Assembly (NCBI GenBank): GCA_027186245.1 | Contig: CP114490.1 | Coordinates: 2,743,001 to 2,807,000 of the forward strand | DNA: 64,000 bases | Reading direction: 5' to 3' | From: Coriaria nepalensis | Lineage: Eukaryota > Streptophyta > Magnoliopsida > Cucurbitales > Coriariaceae | Part shown: positions 15,385 through 27,164 of the stretch, piece by piece | Position numbering within the stretch: the stretch's first letter is position 1 | How the letters are laid out: the number at the start of each line of letters is the position of its first letter | Notes under the pieces: model-generated | Told to the model about the DNA's origin: nothing | Seen by the model: only the letters and a program-made list of their open reading frames with translations | Databases searched by the model: none | Made by a program: the position numbers and the translations under genes

Positions 15385-15444
15385 CCTGCGGTTTGCTGTG
15401 TTTTACAGTCTCTCAGTGCGAACTAGCTTTTATGATTCTAAATA

Positions 15445-16296
15445 GCCAAAAATTAGACTTACTCCCTTCAAACAATCATTCTATTTGAAAAAACCTCCTT
15501 AAATTATCATATTTTATAAATAACTCCCTTAAATAACGAAATAAATTAGACTTTACTCTTTTCATATGTACATTAATCATTTTTTCGAATATCAGATTAC
15601 TCGTTTTTTATATTTTAACACTAAAATTTTATTCTCGAACTCATTAATCTAAATTATTATTTTAAGTCATTTTTTTTCATCAATCCTCTCTCTCGCCGTC
15701 ACTACCAACTTCTCTACCGCATCCGCTTTTGTCACCGTGGCAGGAAATAATTTTAAATTTTAAATTTAACATATTTTTATATTATTAATTTTTATTTTTA
15801 TATTTTCAATCTCATTTTTAATTAGTTTTCATTTCCACTCCTCAAACAATCTCCATCTTCTTCCACTGTTACTGTCATTCACCACTGCCACCTTTCACTA
15901 TTGAAAAATAATTTTTTTCTCTCACTAAGTTGTGGTCGAATCATCTGAAATCCCTTTTCTTTTTTAGAGAGGGAGAGTTATTTTCTAATTGAGAAGGGTG
16001 GTAGCGGTGGAAAAAGGTAGAGAAAATTATTTTAGAGGTAAATATATGAAAAATAATTAGTGAGATTGAAAATATAAAAATAAGATAACGATGTATTAAT
16101 ATAAGTAAAGGTTATTTTCAATAACGGTGATCAAAAGCACTGGCATGGAAGGGTTGGAAGGGTTGGTGAGCTGGATGAATGAATGGATTGGTGAAAAAAT
16201 ATTTAAAATAATTAAATGAATTAAAGAGTACAAAAATAAAATTAAGAGGAGTTTTTCAAATATAATAATAATTGAGAGGATTAAATGTAATTTAGC
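15445..16296. mobile_element. Foldback/MULE-like non-autonomous DNA transposon (about 850 bp)
   Basis: The 10-mer ATTCTAAATA occurs on both sides, at 15435-15444 and 16297-16306, as expected of a target-site duplication of Mutator-like size. Inside it the two ends are long imperfect inverted repeats. The left end runs GCCAAAAATTAGACTTACTC; the right end on the opposite strand runs GCTAAATTACATTTAATCCT, and both continue into a shared TATTTGAAAAA...CTCCT block. Complementarity extends inward (TTATTTTTATATTTTCAATC near 15795 against its complement near 16060), giving a near-complete foldback. There is no ORF, so it would need a transposase in trans. The boundaries are read from the repeat and duplication and could be off by a few bases. 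Confidence 0.7.
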
Positions 16297-16712
16297 ATTC
16301 TAAATAAATTACAGTTTCGAATTAATAATTTGGAATAAATGATAAATAAATACAAGTAAATAAAATTTAAAACATTTGGGCCGATTGTTTTAGATGGTCC
16401 ACTAAGCAGCCAAGCCCAATGAATCGAGAAATTCTGACTGTCCATCATCCATCGAATGAGTGAGAAGAATTTATGGAGTCACAGCTTCTTTTCGCATGCG
16501 GTCGGCTCATTTTACCTGAAAAAAACCATATGCCTACATGGATTCCTTTAAACTATTTGAGGTGCGAAGGTTATATTTGTATTTTTTAAAATTTAAAAAT
16601 AATTTATTAAATTAATAAAACGTTAAAATAATTATTAAATGGATATATTAAGATAAAAATACATATTATTATATAAATAAATAATAATAATATAAAAGTT
16701 AAGATTAACCTA

Positions 16713-16742
16713 TTAAGGTTAAGGTTAAGGTTAAGGTTAAGG
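16713..16742. repeat. TTAAGG hexanucleotide microsatellite
   Basis: Five perfect TTAAGG units. It resembles plant telomeric repeats (TTTAGGG) but differs in unit length and sequence. Confidence 0.9.
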
Positions 16743-16750
16743 AGGAGCGG

Positions 16751-16758
16751 TGACGTCA
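16751..16758 (+). promoter_or_regulatory. TGACGTCA palindrome upstream of the OXI1 gene
   Basis: A perfect bZIP-type palindrome about 145 bp upstream of the TATA box at 16903. TGA-class bZIP factors bind TGACG cores in stress- and salicylate-responsive promoters, which would suit an oxidative-stress kinase; this role is inference. Confidence 0.5.
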
Positions 16759-16902
16759 TCGGACGATCCCTTTTAAACAGTCAAGAAAGACAGATTTATG
16801 CTTTTCTTTTTCGGCAAACAAAAAAGAACAGTAAAACACACGAGAATTTGATGGTTCCCGCATTTCCTGTCACTCACGGCTTCTAGAAGCACTGATTATT
16901 AT

Positions 16903-16910
16903 TATATAAG
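16903..16910 (+). promoter_or_regulatory. TATA box of the OXI1-like kinase gene
   Basis: TATATAAG lies about 190 bp upstream of the ATG at 17102, so the 5' UTR is about 160 nt with no obvious upstream intron. Confidence 0.65.
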
Positions 16911-17101
16911 CACCGCTGTATCATAAGTAAAAGGGATCCACCCATCAGATGCTGCCACGTCACGATTTCGCGCAAGAACCACACGAATCTCCATCTTCTT
17001 CTACCAGGCCATAAAAAGAGCGATTCATGCAATCTTCCTCCTATAAACTCCTCGTTGCAAAATCTCCAAGCTAAGCGACGGATCCTTCTTAATCTGCCGC
17101 C

Positions 17102-18430
17102 ATGAAAATCGAGCAAAGCTCCTACCGTGACGTTCCGAGACTGAATTTCGAGAATCTCAGAGTGATTTCAGCTCTTGGAAGGGGAGCTAAGGGCGTGGTG
17201 TTTCTGGCAGAAAATTTGGTCTCTGGAGAATTGGTTGCTCTGAAAGTGATTTACAGAGCTTTGATTGAGAGAAATAGTAAATCCGTCGATAATGCCAGTA
17301 CTGATGAGTACAGAAGGATCTGCTTCGAGCAGCAGGTGCTACACCATTTTGATCATCCGCTTTTACCGAAATTGCGTGGAGTTTTAGATACTGAGAAAAT
17401 CATCGGTTACGCCATTGATTACTGCTCCGGTCGCGATTTGAATTCTCTCAGAAAGAGACAGACAGAGAAGATGTTCGCTGATGACGCGATTAGGTAATTG
17501 CATTATTTTCCGCTTCTTGTTTGGTTACCGAGAAAAAAGTAAGATAGAAATTCGAATTTGAACTGATTTCATTTGCCTTTTTTTTTTCCCCCCTAATCTG
17601 ATAGGTTTTATGCTGCGGAATTGATCTTGGCATTAGAGTATCTTCATAGCTTAGGGATCGTTTACAGAGATCTGAAACCAGAAAACATCATGATCCAAGA
17701 AACCGGTCATATAATGCTCGTCGATTTCGATCTCTCTACAAAACTGTCGTCAAAATTATCTCCTAAAATTTCCCGTCCATCTAATACAAAGTCTACCAAA
17801 CCAATCAAATCTCCCTCCGTCAGGAAAAGGCGGTTCTCTCCATGCTGGCAGTTCTGCAACTCAGGCATATCACCCGAAGAAGACCCGGTCGACTCGGGCA
17901 CCATCTCCAATCGGGCCGAGTCAGACTCAGCCAAGAAATCCAACTCGTTCGTCGGCACAGAGGAATACATTCCGCCCGAGATCGTTGCTGGCACAGGTCA
18001 CGATTTCTCTGCGGACTGGTGGTCCCTAGGAGTAGTTGTACACGAGATGCTGTACGGAACGACACCATTCAGAGGGTCAGACAGGAAGGAGACGTTTTAT
18101 CGGGTATTGAATAAGACGCCCGAGCTAACTGGCGAAGCGACGTCGTTACGTGACTTGATTAGAAAATTACTGGAAAAGGACCCAAAGCAGAGAATCAAAG
18201 TGGAGGAGATAAAAAGACATGAATTTTTTAAAGGAATGGAATGGGATTCGGTTTTGAGAATCTCAAGGCCGCCGTATATTCCTCCTCCTGATAGTCATAG
18301 GAGTGAGATGGAGGAGGGTATTTATGGAAATAAGAAAATTGATGTGGAAGCATTTGTTGAGGAGATTTTTGAAGATAGAAGTGATCATGAGGTTGAAGGT
18401 AAGGATGATCGGAAGGCGTGGGTGGGTTGA
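17102..18430 (+). CDS. OXI1: OXI1-type AGC serine/threonine kinase
   Basis: Plant AGC kinase of the OXI1/AGC2 group, which acts downstream of PDK1 and reactive oxygen to activate MAP kinases in immunity and root-hair growth. Two exons, 17102-17493 and 17605-18430; 405 residues. Visible: Gly loop LGRGAKGVVF, catalytic VALKVI Lys, HRD-equivalent VYRDLKPENIM, DFD in place of DFG (LVDFDLS, typical of plant AGC VIII kinases), then the plant-specific insertion of about 75 residues, activation segment SNSFVGTEEYIPPEI, and DWWSLGVVVHEMLYGTTPF. Arabidopsis OXI1 matches in KVIGYAIDYCPG, CNSGISP and SRPPYIP blocks. The protein ends KDDRKAWVG, without the hydrophobic FxxF (PIF) tail by which OXI1 binds PDK1. 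A donor-like GAAG/gtaagg lies shortly before the stop, so a further C-terminal exon is possible, but none was recognised downstream. Confidence 0.9.
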
Positions 18431-19449
18431 TGAAGTTCACGTTCAATAGTAATTAGTAACATCAATTAATTAATTAGTTACCTTCACTGAGGTAATATAA
18501 TATCCTCTTTTTGGAAGTATGTCTGGTAAATGGCCAAAATACTAATTATATTACCATTTAGGCATTGGCGGGTCAACTGAATAATCACCCACCCACCCAC
18601 CCACCCACCTAGATATCTTTCCCAACTTATCGTCCACTCCCTCCGCTGACACGTCGGATCCTCTTTGATCTCCAATTTCACCGGTGTCATATTCTGTGCT
18701 GAAACCACAATAAAAACCTCAAGTGGGTGACGGAAGAATTGGTGATCTTTAAACATAATCGAAATTCGAAAGAATAACCGAAGAAACAAAAACCAAATAA
18801 GTAACCGAAATGGGATGTTGTCTTTCTAGACATGTTTAACTTACCATTGCATCCGAATACAGAGAAATTATCAAGAGAGGATGAAGTGAGACCCACACAT
18901 CAAATCCACTGCCCTCTTACATAGGAGTATAAGTCCGTCTTATAGGATCCGAAATCCTGAATACATAATTGATAGCAGATTCGATGCTCGCCGAACTGCA
19001 TGCCAAATTGATAGCAGAAAAATGGAGCTGACGAGCAGAAAGCTTTCAACTTTCCAAATTGAAGAGGATGTCGAGGGCATTATTGAAAAGTTATTACAAG
19101 AAGACATCCTAGTCTTATTGAGTCAACAACATTATTGCTAAATTTTTGCCACACCTAATTAATATGGAAAATGTTTCTATGGCCAGAACTTCATATAATT
19201 AATTGGAAAGAGTATGAACATCAATTTTTTCAGATTATTTTCTTTCTGCTTTCTCTACTTTGCAAATTCCTCTCCACCATAAGAATTTTTCCAAGAAACA
19301 ATGAGAGATGGCACTGCATGAAGGAAAAGAAGTGAAGGGTGATTCTTTTCCTAATTACCAGATAGAATAATTTGCGTCTCGTAGTTGTTTTTGTGGAATT
19401 CATGGAGCATTTCATCAACGCCTTCAACATGAGAATATGCACTTCTGAT
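18431..19449. other. Spacer with CCCA microsatellite; no gene seen
   Basis: The OXI1 3' flank. A CCCA repeat of about six units lies at 18586-18609. ORFs here show no recognisable product. Confidence 0.5.
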
Positions 19450-20332
19450 TCAGTTCTTAAGGCCTGAAAAGAAAATGGTGATGCAAAACAAAGAAAGTGG
19501 GATAACCAGAGGAGACAGCAGGAAATTCGACCAACCTTCCAAATCGAAAGGCCGTCCATCTCTGAAGTATTTTCTAGCCAAATCGGCCTGAAAGAAACAT
19601 AGAGTTGCAGTAAGGACTAGGAATACTCAATAGTAGTAGTCAGAGACTTGTCAAAACGGAATTCGAATCAACAACCTTTAATAAATTTGTATGAATTTTC
19701 AGGACTTGTGATACTAAATCAAGCAGAGATCTTTTAGAACCGATTGCAGGGTAGAACTTATCATCCATACTTCTATTGCACTCCACTTTCCTAACCAAGG
19801 TCAGATTAGCAGTACGACACCAGATTAGTCAGAAAGAATCACACTTTTTGAGTTTCGATACTGAACAAACCAGATCATATTTCATTCAGCTAATGAACTG
19901 GTTTTCTACTATGAGCGAAAACATAATTGGGATATTAGAGTGAACCAAAAACTCAATCTAAAAAAAAACAATTTCCCCCTTCACCACAATTCAAGTCTAA
20001 AACGTGAACACAAAACTCTCAGACTTCAACCAATTCAAAGCAGTATCGAACTCCAATACTGGAAAATCGTAGATAAATAAGATGCTGAAAAGAAAGCGAA
20101 GTAGAAAATAGCCTCACCGGATAAGCAACGAAATGAGGCAGTACCCCTAGTCCTCAACCTAGGTCCAAACAACAGATAATCTCGATTCGAAAGACTCAAG
20201 GTGAGGCGAGCCTGGTTGCTAGGGATTGGAGTACGTAACAACGGCTGCTTTACAGTCTAAAAGGATGAAACAAGAGACGGAGGAGGAGGATGTAACAAGA
20301 CCAATTGGTTGAAAAACTCCGGTGCACGCCAT
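19450..20332 (-). pseudogene. Unidentified plastid-protein-like gene, apparently degenerate
   Basis: A TATA box at 20369-20376 leads to ATG 20332, opening MACTGVFQPIGLVTSSSSVS, which looks like a chloroplast transit peptide. That frame stops after about 37 codons, but an adjacent frame continues with plausible protein (TVKQPLLRTPIPSNQARLTL, then DYLLFGPRLRTRGTASFRC) to a donor at 20118/20117. A second exon (19587-19536, ADLARKYFRDGRPFDLE) joins a third (from 19463) that ends GLKN and a TGA at 19450. Phases of the first and second exons do not match, so there are at least one or two frameshifts or an unseen exon. I do not recognise the family. Parts of its intron and exon recur near 27.6-28.2 kb, so it was caught up in the NLR duplication. 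Confidence 0.35.
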
Positions 20333-20368
20333 TTGCCTCTTCTCTTAGCATCTTCTGCGCTTTTTCCT

Positions 20369-20376
20369 CTTATATA
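20369..20376 (-). promoter_or_regulatory. TATA box of the plastid-protein-like gene
   Basis: On the minus strand this reads TATATAAG, 37-44 bp upstream of the ATG at 20332. Confidence 0.5.
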
Positions 20377-20590
20377 CTCTTATAAGAGAATGTGAGCTGC
20401 ATGCCTGCAGAAAATGGGTACAAGTAGAGTAAAATTTTGGCATACACTCTTCTTATAAAAGTAAAGTAGTTGTCTTCTCTGTTCCGATTTATATCTAATT
20501 CTGATGATTAATTATTCCATAACTTAATTAGAGTAGAAATCTAAATATATATTAGTAGATTTTAATGATTGAAATACAATAAGTTGCTCA

Positions 20591-23500
20591 TTACATGCAT
20601 ACCTTATTTTTATGAAATTCTTGCATAAGCATATCGTTGAGGTTCTTATTAGATATGTGTAACTCCTTGTCATCTAACTTGATAGATTTGAGTTGTGGCG
20701 TTAACAGATATCCAAGACAAAATATTTTCATCTGCGGGCATCCCTTGATGCTCATAGAATATAATTGCGGCAACTCGAGAGCAGATTTACCCATATAGAA
20801 ACCCTGGAGTTTATCTAGATCTTCTAGATCCAGTGTTACTAAGGAGGGTAAGATAATACGATCATGTGGTTCGCATTCATCTCCTAAATTACCAGCGTGT
20901 TCATTTGAAGTTACTATTTCTTCAATCATCTCACATTTTGAGATCTGAACCTTCCTAAGTTCCCTGAAATGTTTAGCTACTACATAAGGAGTGAAGACAA
21001 ATCTCAAACGACCACAGTTGATCAGTTCCAATCGCTGGAGGTTTGGAAGACCAAAAGGACTATGAATACCATCCTTGACCACATTGTCATTCCACCATAG
21101 ATGCTTCAAACTATGTAGATTACTCAAAGTCAAGTTTCGTAAATGAGAGAATAACAAAAGTGGCGGCACTTCAATTGCATGTACTTGTTCCAACTTGTAG
21201 AGGCCATCAATCGTCAACTCCGTCAAGGAATCAAATTCAACCTATGAATAGAAAAATCTGCTTATAAACATTTTGACATAATTCCCATGTCTATATATTT
21301 ATTTATTTTTCTATCTAAACACGCTTTTATAAGAAAAAATGAAAATAATGCAAAACATGATATACCCTCTGATCAAATAGTGGTCGTATGGTATCTTGCT
21401 TTAGAGCTTCTTGGGATTGGGAAGCAAATTGGAGCATCTCATGACAATTTCTCATTGACAATTTCCTCAGAGATGGGAATCTGAGGGCATTTGTGTAATC
21501 ATCAAAACAACTTGTTAGACTTGTGCAACCAGAAACTTCCAATCTCTCCAAATTTTGATACGTTTTTGTATTCCACTCAATCCTTTGTAATCTTGATGAA
21601 TTCTTCAACTGTAACCACCTTAATCTTGGACCTGTTGCGAGCACCTGTAGAGGTACCCCTTCATTAGAGCTCAGGCCGAATTCTTCTACACTATCCGGTA
21701 GTGTTAAATGAGGTCCATTAATACATCGGAAACTACCACAGTCTTCAACATATAAGTCTCTAAGCTTAGGAAACCCACTGAAAAATTGTGAAGAACTTTT
21801 CTCTTTCGATTTATTCACCTCTAAGGAGGGACGTTGAACCTGAAAAAAATAATGTCCAATTGTGAAGAACATATAGATCAAACACACATTTGCTTTAATT
21901 ACACATTTGTTCTGATAGAATGTCCATTCATTAATGAATGGATTAAGCAAAATATAATGAAAAATAAATAAAATTGAGGGCTCAAATAAATACCTCTTCA
22001 CTCAAAAGGCTTCCTTGCAAAATGAAGTAGGAGTCTAAACTTTTGAGATTTGGTAGCTTCTCAAGTCTTAAGTGAGTTAAGTGAGGGAAGGTGTTGCCAT
22101 CCACTTCTGCCAATGTCTCTTCTGTACTACTATATATTATTACTTCCAAATTCTGGCAATTGCTTATATCAAGAGTTTGGATCCTAGAAAGAGTTTTTGC
22201 TGCAGTGCGTGTGAAGATGTATTGTAGTTGATCACATCCATCTACGTTCAACTCAGTTAAGTTACTGAGAGTAGTCACGAAGCTGCCATGGAACAAACCA
22301 ACGTACTTTTTAACTTTTAAATATTTATTCATCTCAGAAGAGGGACAATGAACCTGCAAAAAAGATCATTTGTAATTTAATGATAGTTGAATAAATTTAA
22401 ATTGATTGAATAGAATAAACAAAAAGTAATGAACGAAAAAAAAAATACCTCTTTACCCGAGAGCCTTTCTTGCACATGAATGAACGAGTCTAAACACTTG
22501 AGCTTTGGTAGTTTCTCAAGCCATAATAAACTTAACTGCGGGAGATCCACTTCCATCAATGTCTCTTCTTCACTACGAAATATTATTACTTCCAAGTTTT
22601 CGCAATTCCAAACATAGAGAGATTGGAGCTTACAAAGACTTTTTGCTACGCTACATGGGAAGATGTATTGTAGTTGATCACATCCAGTTACTTCCAACTG
22701 AGTTAAGTTACTGAGAGTAGTCACAAGGCTGCCATGGAAGATCTCTTTCAAGCGGATAAGATCCCGTAGAACTAATTCTTGTAATGGAGGAAATGAGGAT
22801 TTAACATCCCAAATTTTTGTGCTGAAGATATATTCCACCTCATTGCACTCATAAACTTCAAGCCTCTTCAAAACTCTACCTCCGTGTAAATTAGATGAAA
22901 GTAAAATATTGTCTAATCCTTTCATCTTCCTAAAAGATAAAAAATTGATTTTCTTCATCACCTTCTTGACTCCAATGTTAGAGAGATCACACCCCTTAAG
23001 AAATAAAGTTGTATGATAATCATATAACCGTGTACGAAAATAATAATATAATTCTCTGGATTCATAACCAACAGATACTTCGAATCTAGACAAGTTTTCG
23101 AACGGCAGTTGAGAAGTCAATAATGGGACATACGGCATGCAAATGTGCAAGATTTTCAAGTGATCAGATAAGGCTATTAGCTCTTCAATGTTTGCATTTC
23201 TTATATCCTCCCATTCGACATAATCACTCATTGAAAGTGCTTCTAAATTAGATAGATTTTGAAGAGCACCAATTTCAACCACTAAGTTAGAAGAATTACC
23301 TTTAGCTCTCACAATTAAGACTCGTAGATTTGTTAATTGGCCAACTTCTCTCGGTAAAACTTCAAGATCAGAATTATGAATGTGAAGTACAATTAACTTC
23401 TTCAGCCTTCCCACACTGGATATATCCCCTAATATGCAATTATCGAAACATAATGCCTGAAGATTTTCTAGACATTCGAGAGATTGTGGTATTGTCTTGA

Positions 23501-24971
23501 ATTTAAACCCACTTATTTCTAAAACAGTAAGCTTGTTCATCCCCATAAAGAAATCTTCATGGATTGATGGGGTGTTTGCGCTTAATGAGAACCGGAATGG
23601 TAAATTTAAGATTAATATTTCAAGGAGGGGACAAACCAATTTATCTGGAAATTCAAGTTTCTTAATATCACTCGGCCAAAATGAGATTACCTTCCGCTTT
23701 GACAATTCTTCGCCTTTTAGTTTTGTAAGGAATACATGACCACTTTTAGATGCGATTTCTAAGGCTGCATCTCTAACAACATCATGCATTTTGACTTCCC
23801 GATTCTTGTCAATTCCCTCCAGTAACAAACAGGAAGACTTCAAGCTAGAAGTCAGTTTTTCGACTCTTGTCAATGCCGCTTCCACATCATCCACTTTCTT
23901 AAAGAAATCCAAACCCAACCCATATAACCATAACTTTTCTATAGGTATGTTATAGTCTTCGGGGAATAGAGAGCAAAGCAAGAATAATCGTTGTGATGCT
24001 TCTGGTAATATCTTGATACTCAACTGTACACACTCAAAAACCTTTCTATCTAAATCAGACTTTTTTAGTCGATTAGCCATGTCTTCCCAATGCGGAATAG
24101 CTTGGCCTCGCAGTCCTGCTGCTACAATGGCAATAGCAAGAGGCAAACATCCACATTCTTTAATTATCTGCTTTGCCAAATCGACTTTTTCTGGAACCTC
24201 ATCATAATGTCCTGCCTTACTCCGGAATAGATCAGCAGCTTCGTCATCTCTTAGTATTTTAACTTGAAAGTTCTTCGGACTTTCCATACTCTCACAAACT
24301 TGTAAATCTCTAGAAGTTAGAATGACTTTACAACCTTGATGTTGAGCTTCAAAAGGAATTCCTATATCACGGAGTTCAATTTTCTCCCAAATATCATCCA
24401 ATATTACAAGAACCTTTTTCTTCGATTGAAGTTTTTGGAACAATCGATCTGCTCTTCCTTCAACACTCTCCTGATCCAGTTTCAAATCAAGCTTATCAGC
24501 TATCTGGCCTTGAATTCCTTTCAAGTTCGGATTCTGTGATATAGTTGCCATTACCACCGCATCGAAAAGACTATCCTTGATTGCTTGTTCTGCAATTTTA
24601 AGGACAAGAGTTGTCTTCCCGATCCCTCCCATTCCCCATATTCCAATCATGTTGAATTGATTGCCCCTGAGAACGTCAATAATTTCATTAAAGATCTTCT
24701 CCCGAGATTCAAAAGCAGCAGCATCTACCCCAGAGATGGGCCTGAACGGCACTGGACGCACACTTGTTCCATGATCAGTCTGATGATTTCCAGATGGTGC
24801 ATAAAGATTACCATAATTATTAATGGTTGTCGCATAATTCAAGCTGGTCTCTCCACTGATTGAGACTGAACCATGAGCAGAAGCTCCTGGTCCCATCACT
24901 ACATGAGTCTGCCTCGTTTCTGCAGGTCTTTCAGACACTAACACTTGCTTACCTTTTCTTTCTGTCTCCAT
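20591..24971 (-). CDS. NLR-A: CC-less NB-ARC-LRR receptor (At4g27190/RPS2-like clade)
   Basis: Intracellular immune receptor candidate, 1335 residues. Four phase-0 exons on the minus strand: 24971-22449, 22353-21994, 21839-21366, 21241-20591. The start is the ATG at 24971 (METERKGKQV); no upstream in-frame ATG. Residues 1-80 form a short polar N-terminus without heptads (VVMGPGASAHGSVSISGET, NNYGNLY, QTDHG). NB-ARC motifs follow: P-loop GMGGIGKTT near 113-120, kinase-2 LVILDDIW, RNBS-B VILTSRD, GLPL variant CGCLPLA, RNBS-D LCSLFPEDY, MHD intact (VKMHDVVRDAAL). The LRR domain is irregular and split by short introns at module borders (CDQLQYIF, NLEVIIF, RPLFDQR). The last exon ends HKNKVCM; AAG/gtatgc just before the stop is a donor-like site, so a further exon is possible. 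Closest relative in the window: NLR-B. Confidence 0.88.
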
Positions 24972-25797
24972 CCGATTAACCTGATCTCTGAACAAAAACT
25001 GAAACAGATCAATGAAATTTTATTGATCTGAACCGGCGACAGAAAGATGAGGAGAAAAGAGTAGAAAAAGAAAAATGAGATGAAAGGAATAGGTGGGACA
25101 AGAAAATCAGCAGAGAATTAGAGGTGAAGTTGTAGAACGAGAAGAATAGAACATGATAAGTGATTATCAGAAGAAGGAAGATGGAAGAGTGTGATTAAAA
25201 GAAACAAAGAAATTACAGAGAAAAGATATGAAGTGATATCCAGCTTATGAGTAATTGGAAGGCAACAACACTTTACTCTGGTCATTGTTTGATCTTTATT
25301 TTTTTGCCAAGTATACCAAAAGCTCAACTCGTTTGTCTAATTGACGCCATTTTACCATTTTACCCTCTCCCCACGACAGATCGATTCTAATCACTTAATA
25401 TCAACTTCATATCACGACAATATAACAGAAGCATTAAGATACATGAATAATACTTATGAAACATTTTTATTTTCCCCGTTAATTATATGTTCTTATTTAT
25501 AATATAATGCTGAGATTTTGGTTTTAAAAAAAACATATAAGGATGTAATAGGAGAGAGAGAAAAAAAAGGAGAGAGAGATGAATAAGTAATAAGAGATTC
25601 TATTAATGCAACATTCATGCACGGATCATACGGTTCCTGTCTTCCTGATCTGTCAATGGCTGCAGAAATCCATGAGCATCGATTCAGAGAAACCCAGAAT
25701 TAAGATCGATCGAGAATTTGAGATCGATTTCATTTTCATTCTCTTTTAATTCTTACCTTTCCTATTCTGCATCGCTCTCTCTCTCTCACACACACAG

Positions 25798-27143
25798 GGA
25801 TGAATATTATACTTGGGGACTGAACCAGATAGCTAAGGCTGTGAGCTTCTTAAAGAATGACTGTAAACTTGTAAGTATGTCTGGCTAAATTTTATTTGCA
25901 TGTAAACGTCAATGCTCAAAGCAATGTTTTAATTAGATGGGTAATTTTTCTATAACTAACACTCTTTGATCGTCGCCCCCACACCTTATTTTATTTTCTA
26001 ACTAGCTATGATTACCCCAGGTTCATGGTAATGTTTGCTTGGCCAGTGTTGTTGTCACTCCAACTTTGGATTGGAAGCTTCATGCTTTTGATGTGCTCTC
26101 TGAGTTTGACGGGAATAGTGAAGCTTCCACTGGGTCAATGCTGGTAGTTCTTGTATCTTCAAATCATATTTTGGACTGCTCCTCTTGAATTATTGCTATG
26201 ATCTATATTATAACTTTAATAATATATTAATTAAGTTGGAACTCTGTTCGAAACTTGGAAACTGTTCTTATGCAGGTTAATGGAATCAAAGATAATCTTG
26301 GTAAAAGAAAGTATTTTCCAAACAATTGATCATCAATGAGAATCCTAGTCAAGAAAACATTTTGTGATATAGCACACTACCTTGCAACTAAGTCGCATCA
26401 TGTTATCTTAACTTTCCCAAAAATGACTCGAGGCTTCTCTTGAATTGCAGTCTCAACATTCATGAATGAAACATTACATGTCAAATTGACTTTTAATATC
26501 CATGGCATTTACATTTTGGTTGAAGTTTTGAGAGATAAAATTTCACATCTGCTTTTGAGATGTTTCTTTAATCCGATGTGCTTCAACTGTGGATTTCCTC
26601 CCTATAGCGGCTTTCTACTATGAGTTGGGTCTAATTGGTATTGTCTTTGTTCATTCAGCAATATGCATGGATCATTGGATCACAGTATAAGCCAATGGAA
26701 TTGGTAAAATCTGACTGGGATGCCGTAACAAAGTTAAACTGGCTTTACTCCCCTATGTTGCTGAGCTCGTATTGTCAGTGACTCTGTTCAATTCTTTTAT
26801 TGAAAACTCAGGGTCGTTATTGAAGTATCTTTCAAAGTTGCAGGTATCAGTCATCCAAGAGCCTATTCAACGTTAAGAATCTTGTGTCCTTGTCTCTATT
26901 TGTGTATTCAGACAATAGTTGATTCTGTTAATCATGAAAATTTCTATGGACATTCAGTTTTTCTAAATAGTTTCTATTCTTCAATTTTCTTTTTTGAACA
27001 CATTCCCTTAAGTTGAGTACATTATTATACTTATTTACCATCTGGGGACTTTCTGTAAGTGTTGCAGGTCGATGAAGAGGCAGCAATACGGACAAATACT
27101 ACCATATTGCTTGGAAATATTGCTAACTACTTAAATGAAGGGG
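25798..27143 (+). pseudogene. SCYL1/CTEXP-like pseudokinase gene fragment
   Basis: Discontinuous exons of a SCY1-like protein (pseudokinase plus ARM/HEAT repeats; the plant member is linked to cytoplasmic tRNA export and trafficking). Recognised pieces: 25798-25870 (WGLNQIAKAVSFLKNDCKL), 26021-26143 (VHGNVCLASVVVTP, WKLHAFDVLSEFDG), 26659-26731 (WIIGSQYKPMELVKSDWDAV), about 26812-26842 (LLKYLSKLQ) and 27069-27143 (VDEEAAIRTNTTILLGNIAN). Most edges still have splice sites. The start, the rest of the kinase domain, much of the ARM region and the 3' end are absent; the second and third pieces are followed by non-homologous sequence. It cannot encode the full protein. It looks like a captured, internally deleted segment lying between NLR-A and NLR-B. 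Confidence 0.8.
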
Positions 27144-27164
27144 TAAGTACCTCAGGCATCAGAG

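Noticed and set aside
16713..16742. TTAAGG repeats as an interstitial telomere
   Set aside because: Plant telomeres are TTTAGGG; unit length and sequence differ.
24971..24995. Upstream extension of NLR-A (and of NLR-B, NLR-C) to a longer N-terminus
   Set aside because: The extensions begin at TTG rather than ATG; the first in-frame ATG gives METERK, MERERK and METKEI, matching the NLR-D ATG start.
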